A stretch of DNA of 38,549 nt from Spongospora subterranea f. sp. subterranea (Eukaryota; Endomyxa: Phytomyxea; Phytomyxea; Plasmodiophorida): NCBI GenBank assembly GCA_049724395.1, contig JAUGWO010000310.1:1-38549 (forward strand). Direction: 5' to 3'. Shown piece after piece: positions 28,882-38,549 of the stretch. Numbering within the stretch: the first letter of the stretch is position 1; every line of letters starts with the position of its first letter. Under the pieces are notes generated by a model, which was not told the origin of the DNA, did not search any database, and was given only the letters and a program-made list of their open reading frames with translations. A program made the translations under genes and the position numbers.

Positions 28882-31800
28882 GAAGCAATTTCAGAAAGCG
28901 AAAAGAGCAAGCCTCAAGACAGAAATTACCCAAGCCTGCACTGATGAAACGGGAGCCAAAATATGGAAATTGGTCAAAAGAATCAGCCCACAAACCAACA
29001 AGAGGAGAAGCAAATTTGAAACCTACAGGATCGACTTAAAAGAGGAAGCAGAACAAATAGCTGGAAAGTTTGAAAAAATATACAATGAATCAGTCCTGAA
29101 TCTGAATGAACAAGAGCAAAAACAGCACGAGTTACTCATTGAAAACCAATGGGAAGAGAGAGTATTTCAACCACCGGAAAGAATCACAATTAGAGAACTG
29201 GAACGAGCATTGACAAAAGCCAACAGCAAATCAGCGGGAGGGATAGATGGTATACCAAACCTTTTCATCAAACAGCTGTGCAAAAATGATACAATTAAAT
29301 GTGCATTGCTGAGTGCAATCAATTCAAATATTATCGATCTAGGATTCCTCCCACAAGAAATGAAAATTGCTAAAATAAGACCATTACCAAAAGCCAAACC
29401 AGGTGAATATCGACCAATATCACTACTGCCAAACGTAGCCAAGTTGGTAGAGGGGATTATAGAGAACAGGATAAGACAACAAGCGGAAAAACACATACCA
29501 GACAATCAATTCAGATGCAGACCCGCACATAGCACAACCCATGCATTGCTAAGGTTGCTCCATAACGCAGGACTAGCGGCAGCTAAAGAGCAGCAATTCG
29601 CGTTGATAGTATATGACTTTATGAAGGCGTTTGACCGAGTACAGAGAACGTTGATAGTACAAAAGATGAGAAATATGAGAATAGATCCATACCTAATATT
29701 ACTCATTGATCAATGGTTGACCAAAAGAATCTTTTACGTATGTCACAGAAACAGCACCACAGAACCTCACTGCAGAACAAGGGAATCCCTCAAGGATCCA
29801 GTATTAGCGTATTACTATGGATCATATATATATACGATGCGCCTATAAGAAACCAGCAACAGCAATGTATATGTGGATGATACCACACAATGGGCAACAG
29901 GTGCAACAAAACAGGAAGTACAAAACCAATTGAGAACTGACAGTGCAAAGCTACAAGAATGGTGAACTGCAAACCGCATCAAAATTCAATGGATGAAAAC
30001 ACACTTGTTATTTAACGAACACGCGCGGAGAGATCAAATAACTGTCAACAAGATCAAAATCAAAACTGCAGACACAATTAGCTATTTAGGAGCAACTCTG
30101 ACAGCAAATGACGAGAATCACCACTCAACATTAAAAATTGACCTCAAAGAAATAGCAAAAGATATAAGAACAAGATGTAAATTGATGAGAGCTCTGAGAA
30201 AATATCGAATCCCCTACTTAACATTTCAAAAAATATGCCAAAGTTTTATAGGTGGAAAACTGAATTACTATCTCCCATGGTTGGCAGCGGAGATCCATCA
30301 AACCATGAAAAACACTCTACATCCAATAGAAATCGCATACAGAGACTATATGAGAACGTATACAGGATGTTTCCCCTCAACACCAATCCCATCACTACAT
30401 GCAATATCAGGTTTGCCATTATTAAAAGATAGGGTAATCACAGAGACAACAATGACAGTGATGTCTGCTCAGGCTAATGGCACACTATTAGGCAGAGAAT
30501 ACACTGAATGGAATGGAGAAGGAGACGGTCCTGGAAGGATTATATAAGGTCAAATACCACGCCTCCAACAGAAAAAAGGCAATTAAAAAGCACAAAAAAG
30601 GAAAACTACTACCGACAAACCCTGATAAAGAATTATGGACAGATGGAAGTTTTAACAAGGATAAAGGAGGAGGAGCATCAGCTCTTCTAATTGATTATAC
30701 GAATAGAGATGAGAACCATGAACCTAGTGAACTGGTAACTGGTGTTAAACTAGGAATAGAAGTGACATCATCATATGAATGTGAGATAATTGCACTGAAT
30801 AGTGGACTGGATATAGCAATAGAACAGGACTATAAAGAAAGGAAGATACATAAAATGACAGATTTTTATCGTGGATGAGCTCAACTCAATCCCTACCGAT
30901 AAAGCCAAAGAGAGTAAACGCTATTGGAAAGAAAACCTACAGCGAGGATTCAATCGCCACTCGCAGTCGCCGTGTGGTGCTCCGATTCTCTTCACAAGCA
31001 TGAAAGATAAAGTTGACGCTTATGTGTCGATTATAGAGAGTTGAATAAGATAACCAAGAATGAGCCAAACCCTTCCAGCAATCGCAAACATCTTACAACA
31101 ATTAGGCGAAGCGAAGATTTTTACAAAAATTGAACTTCGAGGAGCATACAACTTACTTCGAATCAAGAGAGGAGATGAATGGAAAACAGCATTCAACTGC
31201 AAGTATGGCCATTTTGAGTACACAGTGATGCCATTTGGGCTTATGAATGCTCCGGCACATTTCCAAAGACTTATGCACGAAACGTTTCAGGAATTCCTCG
31301 ATACATGTGTCGTAGTGTACCTTGACGACGTTCTTATTTTTCAAGTTCCGTAGAAGCCCATGATCGAGACGTCCGTCGAGTACTGCAACGATTGCGAGAA
31401 GCAAATCTGAGTGCAAAATTAGAGAAATGCGTTTTCGACTCAACTCAAGTGGAGTATTTGGGCTACAATATTTCGACGAAAGGATTAATGATGGATGTAA
31501 AGAAAGTTGAAACTATCGTGGATTGGGCGCCTCCGACAAACCTTGAAGGAGTACAATGTTTTTTAGGATTTGAAAACTTCTACCGCGGGTTCATCGCAAA
31601 TTATTCAGAAATTGTGGGACCCTTAGTTGCACTAACGAAGAAGGACGTAGATTTCGTTTGGTCTCAAAAATGTGAAATCGCTTCCCAGAACCTCAAGAAT
31701 GCATTTGTGTCCGCACCAATACTAGTTCACTATAATCCGGCAGCACCATGTATTCTAGAAGCCGACGCGTCTGATTTCACAATGGGAGCTGTTTTATCGC

Positions 31801-31921
31801 AACCGGGACCAAATGATCAACTGCATCCAGTGGCGTTTTATTCCAGGAAGTTTACCGCGTCGGAAATCAACTACGAAACACACGACAAAGAACTATTCTT
31901 AGCAATAGTGGAGGCGTTCCA

Positions 31922-32409
31922 ATCACGCCCAGACTTAGAGCTATCTACGAGTCTTCGGCTGTGATGCTTATGCAGTAGTTCCCTCTTCGAAACGTACTAA
32001 ACTAGACCCCCGGGCAAGACGATACATCCTTATCGGTTATGCAGATCATCAAAAAGGGTATAATCTCTACGATCCAGAATCTGGTCAGGTTTCAGTTCAT
32101 CGTAATGTGATTTTCAATGAAAGCAGCTTCTGCGACCGACTACCTGATAATGCCTTGGCAGATCCTGAAGAACCAGAATACGGCCATGATGAGGACTTTC
32201 ATTCGGAACGCAGCTTCGGCGACCGACTACCTGATAATGCCTTGACAGATCCTGACGAACCAGAACACGGCCTTGATGAGGACTATCATTCCGACAGCAA
32301 CTTCGTGTCACATCCTTCAGATGCCAATTTCAATTCCGAATTGGATGATCCTTCCGTCTTTGAAGTCGAATGTATCGTTTCTGATCGTGAAACTCGAAAA
32401 GGAATCGAA
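31922..32409 (+). mobile_element. Copia fragment inside Gypsy remnant A
   Basis: Between two adjacent Gypsy RNase H segments lies about 490 bp of Copia sequence: the integrase end ([20 protein letters not shown], then [20 protein letters not shown]) and an acidic linker. Neither LTRs nor target duplications are visible, so this is not a simple insertion of a complete element. Both elements are fossils. Confidence 0.7.
32123..32296 (+). repeat. Tandem repeat, 2 x 87 bp
   Basis: Two adjacent 87-bp units begin GCAGCTTC(T/G)GCGACCGAC at 32123 and 32210, about 90% alike; a partial third unit may begin at 32297. Since 87 is a multiple of three, the duplication keeps the frame and adds a second acidic block ([17 protein letters not shown]) to the Copia linker. 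Confidence 0.75.
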
Positions 32410-32993
32410 TATCCACACCAGATACAGATTTTTAGTGATCACAAGAACCTCACACTATTCTCTACTAGCAAGATTTTAAATCGAAGGCAAGCCAGATGGT
32501 CCATGGTGTTATCAGAATAAGATTATGTCATTATCCACCGAGCGGGAGCCCTTTCCGGGAAACCAGACGCATTATCCAGAAGGCTCGAATTCGAAATCAC
32601 GACCGCAGATACCGCATGGACGAAGCAGAAAACGTCCATTATCGTTCCGAAAAGGCTAGTCAAGGCACCAATCCGCGTATTTGCAGTTCGGAACACAGTT
32701 CCCGAACCAATGATCGACGGGATCAGAGCTGCCCAGGTTGCATCTGAGTTTGTACAACAGATAAAGTCTCAAGGCGTTCCGTATCCGTTTTCCGTCGAGG
32801 CAGAGTTGTTGTACAAAGAAGGGAGAATGGTCGTTCCTAATCTCGACTTACAGCTCAAGATCTTAGAGTCTCGACACGACTCACCGCTCGCAGGGCATTT
32901 CGGAAAAGCTAAGACATTGGCTAATATCACGAAGGACAGGAATTAGGAGAGTACTAGATCGATATGTCAAGAGCTGCGATACCTGTAATGACC

Positions 32994-33205
32994 TGGACGG
33001 AACGAACTACAAGGCTTAAGCTAAACTAGAGAGAAGGAACTAACAGAGGCTGAGGCTAAAAGCTAAACTAGAGAGAAGGAACTAACAGAGGCTGAGGCTA
33101 AACGTGGTGCTTTACTAGAACTAATAATACGATCTGAGCCCGAAGACTCAGATCGTAGATAGGTAATATGGGTAGATATTATTGACTGGTGTTGGGGATC
33201 TAACA
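32994..33205 (-). repeat. 3' LTR of Gypsy B, with tandem duplication and hairpin
   Basis: On the minus strand it begins TGTTAGATCCCCAACACC after the polypurine tract; the end at 32994 (CGTTCCGTCCA) is inferred. It contains two perfect 42-bp tandem units (33018-33059 and 33060-33101) and a hairpin with 11-bp arms, TACGATCTGAG and CTCAGATCGTA (33128-33157). Confidence 0.6.
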
Positions 33206-36200
33206 CTACCTCCCCTTTTTTAAATCCCGATTAGGTTTGTCCGGATAATTGTCATGAAATTTAGCGATGGCTTCCCGCAGCGGAGGAGAGTTATCTGCAA
33301 GCCCTCGCGCTGGCTCCCAGGAACGTTCGGATGGAGGATAACCTTCCCAGTCCACTAAGTATTGCAGCTGATTGCGGTAGACCCTAGAATCCAGAATATC
33401 CTTAACGATGAATAACGGTTCTGTTGATTCCGCAGGTATGAAAATGGGTTCAGGAGGACAATCTTGAGCTCGCCCAGCAATGTCGTTCCTGTGATATGTC
33501 TCAATCTGCGAGACGTGGAACGTGTTATGCACTCGCCAAGATGCAGGCAATTGCAATGAAAATGTTACGTCGTTAACCTTCGCGATGATCGGGAAGGGTC
33601 CTGCGAATCTGTCGTCGAGCTTTGGACAAGGTCGAGTTGTATTCCAATCGATTCTCTTCACCATGACTAACTCGCCCAGTGAATATGCGGGAGCCTCAGA
33701 ACGTTTGTTATCGGCATATTTTTTCATCGAAAACACGGCCTGTTCAAGTTGTCGTCGTAAAAATAAGCGAATACTTCGTAAATGGTTTGCCCTTTCATCA
33801 GCGGACGGATTCGCTTGTGATTGGCAGAATGATGGGACGTCGATGGTGCGGGGATGGAACCCATAGTTTGCAAAAAATGGGGAAACTTTGGTCGATGAGT
33901 GTTCGGTGTTGTTGTATTGGAATTCAGCCAGCGCCAACCAATCTTCCCAGTCGTCCTGCTGGTAGGAAGTAAACGTCCTTAAATACTGCTCTACAACTTG
34001 GTTAACCCTTTCTGTCTGTCCGTTGGTCTGCGGGTGTCTCGACGTAGATAGTTTCCGTTGAATCTGTAGCCGTTGGAGAAGGCATTTCCAAAATCCTGCA
34101 ACCATCTGCGGGCCACGGTCTGATACAATATCGTCTGGGAGTCCATGAAGCCGGAACACTTGTCGTAGCATCAATTCAGCCAACTGTGGCGATGTGATTG
34201 ATTCTTTACAAGCAATAAAATGCGCCATTTTCGACAAACGATCAACCACGACGAGAATTGAGTCGAAACCGTTGGATTTGGGTAGTTTGACTATGAAGTC
34301 TAATGAAATTGATCGCCATAAATCCGTTGGAATGGGTAACGGTTTTAACAGTCCTGGTGGTGCCTTGCGCTGCAATTTGGTTCGCTGGCAACGATCACAC
34401 GATTTGACGTAGCGTCGAACGAAATCATTCATTCCGGACCACCAAAAATGTCGTTGCACTGCTTGAAGCGTTTTCCGCCGACCTAAATGACCTCCCAATG
34501 GGGAGTCATGGAGCTGTGTGAGTACTTTGAGTTGCGCCGTTTCTCTAGGTACTACAAGTGCCTGTTCTTTGTACAATAACCCGTCATGAACGTGAAAGGG
34601 CTTGGTGACGTGGCGGATTTGTTGCTGAACTGCAGAATCGTGTGATTGAGATTCTCTGATAATATTAATGAGACCCTCCAGACCGGATTGAATTGCATTC
34701 AATTCTAGTGGAGCAACGCTAAGGCTGTCTTCTGGTAGTAAACAAGTTCGCTGCTGTTGCCACACGGGATCATTAGGCTGTATCTCGTACTCAGGGCGTC
34801 TCGACAAGGCGTCTGGTTGCCCAGAGAGTGAACCAGCACGATGATGTATCACATAATCATATTCCGACAATATCATAGACCAGCGTGCTTGTCGTCGGTT
34901 GAGAAGCTTCGATGATGAGAAATAACGGAGATTATTATGGTCAGAGAGGACCTTAATCTTGTGTGGACTACCTTCTAAGTAATGTCGCCAACGGGAAATA
35001 GCCACCACGACCGCCAGTAATTCCTTGTCGTGCGTCTCGTAGTTGATTTCTGCCGGTGTGAGTTTGCGTGAATGGAATGCAATCGGGCGTAATTTTCCAT
35101 CAGTCTGAACCTGCGATAATATCATGCCGATCGCGAAGTCGGAAGCGTCGGTCTCCACTATACACGGGGCAGAAGGGATGAAATGGGCTAATATTGGTGC
35201 TTGAGAGAAGGCCCGTTTGAGTGCGTCAAAAGATGCTTGATGCTGAGGTTGCCAAGAAAACGGTACATCCTTCTTAGTCAGCTCGTATAGTGGTGCTGCA
35301 TATTGGGAGTAACGAGAGATGAAATCACGGTCAAAGTTGGCGAATCCTAAAAAACATTGAATCCCCTTGACGGACGTCGGTGTTTGCCACGAGGTGATAT
35401 TGGAGGTTTTCTCTGGATCCATTTCGATTCCTTGCGGGCTGATGATGTAACCCAGAAATTCTACACGTCGAACTCCAAAAGCGCATTTCTCCAGCTTGGC
35501 AAACAACTTCTTCTCACGCAAACGTTGCAAAACCACCTTTACGTGAGCTTCGTGTTTCTCTGGATCCTGCGAATAAATCAAGATATCATCCAGGTATACC
35601 ACCACGAATTTTCCCAGGCAGTCCTGGAACGTCTCGTTCATGAATCTTTGAAACGAGGCTGGGGCATTCTTGAGGCCAAATGGCATAACTTGGTATTCGA
35701 AATGACCGTACTTGCAATTAAACGCCGTTTTCCAATAATTGGATCCTTAAATCATTCTATTTGATTCATCTTCTGGTCTGATTCTCACTAGATTGTACGC
35801 GCCTCGAAGGTCAATCTTGGTGTAGCATTTGGCGCTAGCGAGTTGTTGTAAAATATCGTCGATTAGTGGTAGAGGATATGGTTCTCGCTTCGTGATTGCG
35901 TTAAGTGACCTGTAATCTACACACAATCTCAGCGAACCATCCTTCTTCTTAACAAATAGAATCGGCGCTCCGAGAGGAGATTGGGAATTCCTGATAAAAC
36001 CTCGCTGCAGATTGTCTTGAAGGTAAGATTGCAGTACCGGGTCCTCTTTCGCTGAGATGGAATAGCAGGGTTTGTAAGGGAGGTTTCCGGCCTCTTCCTC
36101 GAGGTTGATGGCACAATCGACGCCAGGTCGGTGTGGTGGAAGAGACTCGGCTCCCTCTTTCGAGAAAACATCAACAAAGTCTGCATACTGGTTGGGGAGT

Positions 36201-37761
36201 TGGACCGAATCTTGTCGTTCTACCGTCTCGTCGAAGATTTTACCAGGCGATCCAACTTCATCACTTTGCGTCGATTGGATAACCAATGCGGGTTGTCCAT
36301 TTCTGGCGAAGCGATAATGGGGTGTCGAGCAGCGATTGTGAGATTTTTCCAGTCTATGAATGGGTTGGCCTGTCTTAAGAATGACATTCCAAGAACAACA
36401 GGGTAAACTGGGCTATCGATTAAGAAAAACTTGGCTTGGAACTGGATATCAGCTATGGAAAAATGGAGGAGATGTGTCTGATGGGTTACGGATCGAAGAC
36501 GTCGACCGTCAATCACTGTCAGTGGAATCGGACAGCTCAATAGTTCTACCGGAATTTGATGAAATCGAGCGAACCCACGGTCAATGAACAGGGAAGTAGC
36601 TCCGGAATCGATGAACGCGACGTTGTCGATGACCGCCATCGCGGGGAGCCACGATATGGAACACGGTGGACAGAGCATGGCGGTTATTGTACTCTCGAAT
36701 ACTACCGCCGAAATGCGTTGGGGAGACGAATACTGGAAAGGTCGCTGTGTATTAGTGGTTGGTCGTGGAGGGAGGTTATGGGCCGCGATTGAATGGCCAG
36801 GTTCGCCACAATAAATACATAATCCTTCGCGACGGCGTCGAGTTTTCTCCTCCACCGTCAGAGCCTCGCGCAATTTTCGGGGAGTGCTAATGGCGTTCAT
36901 TGATAAGTTTGCCTCGGTTGGCGTTTCGAACGGGTTAATGGCGTCGATTACCATGGGCACCGGTCGTTGTGAGCCTGGACGGGAACGGAACAGCTTAGAT
37001 GGTTGACGCGGTAAGAAAGGAGGAGGAGGACGGGAATATGATTGGGGCTGGGGTAATGGGGTCATAGTTCGTCCGGCCTGTCGTTCACCCAGGCGCTGAT
37101 CAAGCCGCAAAGCGTCGGTGATTAATTGGACGAGCGATGTCGCAGTAGGTACGGTCAGCAAGAGTCCTGTATCTCTTGTTGGGCCCCGACGGAACACATG
37201 TTGAGCTGCCCGCTCATCCCAGCCGGCGTCGGCAACCAGTTGTTGGACATGGGAAGCGTAAGCAGCTACTGTTCGTCGCCCTTGTTTTATCATGGATAAC
37301 ATATCCGCCGCCGAGGTCGCCCGGTTTGGATCGTCAAAACGTTGACGAAATAGATAGCCGAATTGTTGGAAATTGTTGAAGAGGGCTGGGTCTTGGCACT
37401 GTCATATATGGGATTGAACCATTCCCTGCTCTAGTCCTGTTAGTAAACGCCGATTAGTAAGATTCTGGACGTGTCAAAGTACGTAACAGGTTGCTGCTGG
37501 ATCACCAGAAGGATCTGATTTATGAAACCTCTGACCGATGTCGGATCGCCATTGAATGGTTCGGGCAGATGCGCCTTCGGTTCCCTGTGATTGTACTGTG
37601 GTTGTGCTGCCCTTTGGTTCTAGCGTGCGAAGTTGCTCCTGCATACTTTGAATCGTTTGTACCAGTTCCATATCATCTCGGGTGTCAGCTGTCTGGGCCA
37701 AGCTAATTGGTTGTCGCAGGGGACGGCATCTAATTTTAGTGTTCCTTTTGGCCATTGCCAC
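32994..37761 (-). mobile_element. Gypsy chromovirus B, mostly open
   Basis: Fossil element read right to left: Gag (from about 37761; zinc knuckle CIYCGEPGHSIAAH), protease (VAFIDSGATSLFID), RT (MPFGLKNAPASFQRFM; VVVYLDDILIYS), RNase H, integrase with the HHCC finger (HLGRRKTLQAVQRHFWWSG, then CDRCQRT) and a C-terminal chromodomain (YLVDWEGYPPSERSWEPARG). The polypurine tract AAAAAAGGGGAGGTAG is followed by a 3' LTR. Chromodomains steer chromoviruses to heterochromatin. The largest frame alone covers RT to chromodomain (826 residues). It has about three interruptions, and no matching 5' LTR is recognised, so the copy is incomplete. Confidence 0.9.
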
Positions 37762-37906
37762 CTATAAATGGTTTTATTGTCAGATTGCCACCAATTAATG
37801 GTCGTGTTGTCAGTTTGCCACCAATAAATGGTGGTATTGTCGGATTGCCACCAAAGAATGGTAATATTGTCGGATAGCCACCAGTAAATGGTAGTATTGT
37901 CGGTTG
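37757..37906. repeat. Minisatellite, 5 x 30 bp, each unit a small hairpin
   Basis: Five units start with GCCACC at 37757, 37787, 37817, 37847 and 37877, exactly 30 bp apart. Within a unit CCACC..TAAATGGT(GG) forms a short dyad, and TATTGTCGGA or TATTGTCAGA closes the unit. The array adjoins the start of the Gypsy B gag. The minus-strand frame through it (a repeated DNTTIYWWQS) looks like a by-product of the repeat. Confidence 0.85.
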
Positions 37907-38277
37907 AGTCATTCATACAGCACCGACTTCTAATAATTTTTCTGTCAGTAAAGTACCGACTTCCAAAATATTTTCCGTCAGTGCAGGAATTGACAACAAG
38001 GACCTGTCCGCTCATCTCATACCAATGATAAGTATTCAATGAACGGCGAGAACAGCTTTTGACGGCTGTTCTAAAATTTCACGCTCTGAAGACTCAGAGG
38101 AAATTGGGAGTGCAGCTGACACTTCAGAGTTCTAGTCATCGTCAGGAAGACTACCCCGCCAGGCATCCCTAGACTGTCACCCTTGGTGCCAGCCGACTCC
38201 CCACCACCAGCAACACGATCGATCGTCGCCAGCATCTCGTCGATTCGTGACTTGCGCAGTTGATTTGCGGAGTGACT
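37907..38277. other. Non-coding spacer with small repeats
   Basis: No gene recognised. Two similar ~33-bp units with ACCGACTTC and TTTTC(T/C)GTCAGT lie at about 37922-37990. A perfect 8-bp hairpin, AGAACAGC/GCTGTTCT, is at 38049-38072. Part may be the leader or a diverged LTR of Gypsy B. Confidence 0.4.
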
Positions 38278-38549
38278 CGATTCTGGTTGTGGTGGATCGA
38301 TACTCAAAAATGTCACACTTTATCCCCTGTTCTGAAAGCATATCATCCCCAGAAACCGCAAACTTGATTATGACTAACGTAATTAAGCTGCATGGGTTGC
38401 CGGACAACATCGTCTCTGACCGAGGGCCACAATTTGTGTCTAAATTTTGGAAAAGACTATTAAATAGACTCAAGATAGAAAAGAAAATTACCTACAGCAA
38501 GACATCCGGAAACCGATGGACAAACCGAAAAGGTGAATCAGGGGCTTGG
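38278..38549 (+). mobile_element. Gypsy integrase fragment, runs off the window
   Basis: Fossil integrase core on the plus strand: [18 protein letters not shown], with an integrase catalytic Asp, then [20 protein letters not shown] with the second, continuing beyond base 38549. It starts abruptly at 38278. It could be the continuation of Gypsy remnant A, separated from it by Gypsy B. Confidence 0.8.

Larger units (their letters stand above)
26058..30934 (+). mobile_element. LINE with reverse transcriptase and RNase H, 5'-truncated and split
   Basis: Non-LTR retrotransposon, in two parts (26058-26296 and 28887-about 30934) because an LTR element sits inside it. The first part is the Lys-rich linker upstream of the RT (KVKxxCKFWNxxLKxAL type). 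The second gives RT motifs: SAGGIDGIPN, PGEYRPISLLPNVAKLVEG, YDFMKAFDRVQ with the first catalytic Asp, GIPQGS and YVDDTTQWA (near 29868). An RNase H domain follows, with LWTDGSFNKDKGGGAS and ECEIIALNSGLDIA. Several frame changes and stops occur between 29790 and 30880, so it is inactive. The endonuclease and any ORF1 are missing. The 3' tail is cut off where a Gypsy begins near 30935. Same family as 15415-16374. Confidence 0.82.
30935..32993 (+). mobile_element. Gypsy remnant A (reverse transcriptase to start of integrase)
   Basis: Fossil Ty3/Gypsy pol on the plus strand: RT ([47 protein letters not shown]), RNase H (ILEADASDFTMGAVLSQPGP; FYSRKFTASEINYETHDKEL) and the integrase zinc-binding start (DSPLAGHFGKAKTLANI; KSCDTC). 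A Copia scrap lies within the RNase H part. The left side starts abruptly in the LINE, and the right side meets the LTR of a minus-strand Gypsy. It is broken, with about five interruptions. The integrase fragment at 38278 may be its continuation. Confidence 0.8.

Noticed and set aside
37757-37906. CRISPR-like array
   Set aside because: Units are contiguous with no unique spacers, and the genome is eukaryotic.
37620-38039. 139-residue minus-strand frame containing a repeated DNTTIYWWQS
   Set aside because: The repeat in the protein is a translation of the 30-bp minisatellite; nothing outside the array resembles a protein family.
37300-38277. 5' LTR of Gypsy B
   Set aside because: No sequence like its 3' LTR start (TGTTAGATCCCC) is found on the right side of the element.

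Overview
The window is eukaryotic. It has spliceosomal GT-AG introns of about 40-64 nt, a gene for translation factor eIF3 subunit K, poly(A)-tailed LINEs and SINEs, and DNA transposons of the PIF/Harbinger and hAT superfamilies. It looks like a gene-poor, transposon-swollen part of the genome of a small eukaryotic microbe. A chytrid-type or rust-type fungus, an oomycete or a plasmodiophorid would all fit, and I cannot choose between them from sequence alone. There are no rRNA genes, no convincing tRNA gene and no CRISPR array.

Layout. 1-1510: right part of a PIF/Harbinger DNA transposon (transposase end on +, Myb/SANT partner gene on -). 1511-2665: short repeats, palindromes and a miniature LTR-like element. 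2666-4023: a Myb/SANT-like gene split by a full-length SINE with its target-site duplication. 4024-12377: three Copia remnants; two of one family lie head to head, one of them carrying a second SINE, and a third belongs to another family. 12378-15414: Gag-like and Gypsy pieces in both orientations, ending in a Gypsy 3' LTR. 15415-16374: 3' end of a LINE with RNase H. 16531-17133: a small predicted secreted protein. 17419-19793: an apparently whole hAT transposon with a 642-residue transposase. 20449-21130: eIF3K with one frame change. 21379-22284: a decayed GCM/WRKY-type zinc-finger gene. 22868-25760: a host ankyrin-repeat gene on the minus strand. 25873-30934: a 5'-truncated SINE and then a LINE that is split by a young LTR element carrying only gag and protease. 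30935-38549: a Gypsy remnant on + containing a Copia scrap, followed by a larger, mostly open chromodomain Gypsy on -, a 5 x 30-bp minisatellite, and a further Gypsy integrase piece at the window edge.

The most notable result is the ankyrin gene. No single open frame reveals it, because it is cut into about 18 exons. Nearly every exon is 96-114 nt (150 nt at most), introns fall in phase 2 after the first helix of each ankyrin repeat, and a five-exon block occurs three times with a spacing of about 810 bp. Six introns share the same uncommon GTTGGT donor. Second is a SINE/LINE pair: the SINE tail resembles the 3' tail of the RNase H LINE here, which suggests that the LINE machinery moves the SINE. 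Third is the gag-protease-only LTR element with two nearly identical 186/187-bp LTRs and a 5-bp target duplication, nested in that same LINE family.

Likely host genes are few: the secreted protein, eIF3K and the ankyrin gene, with the GCM-type and Myb/SANT-like genes possibly transposon-derived. All LTR elements are described as fossils.
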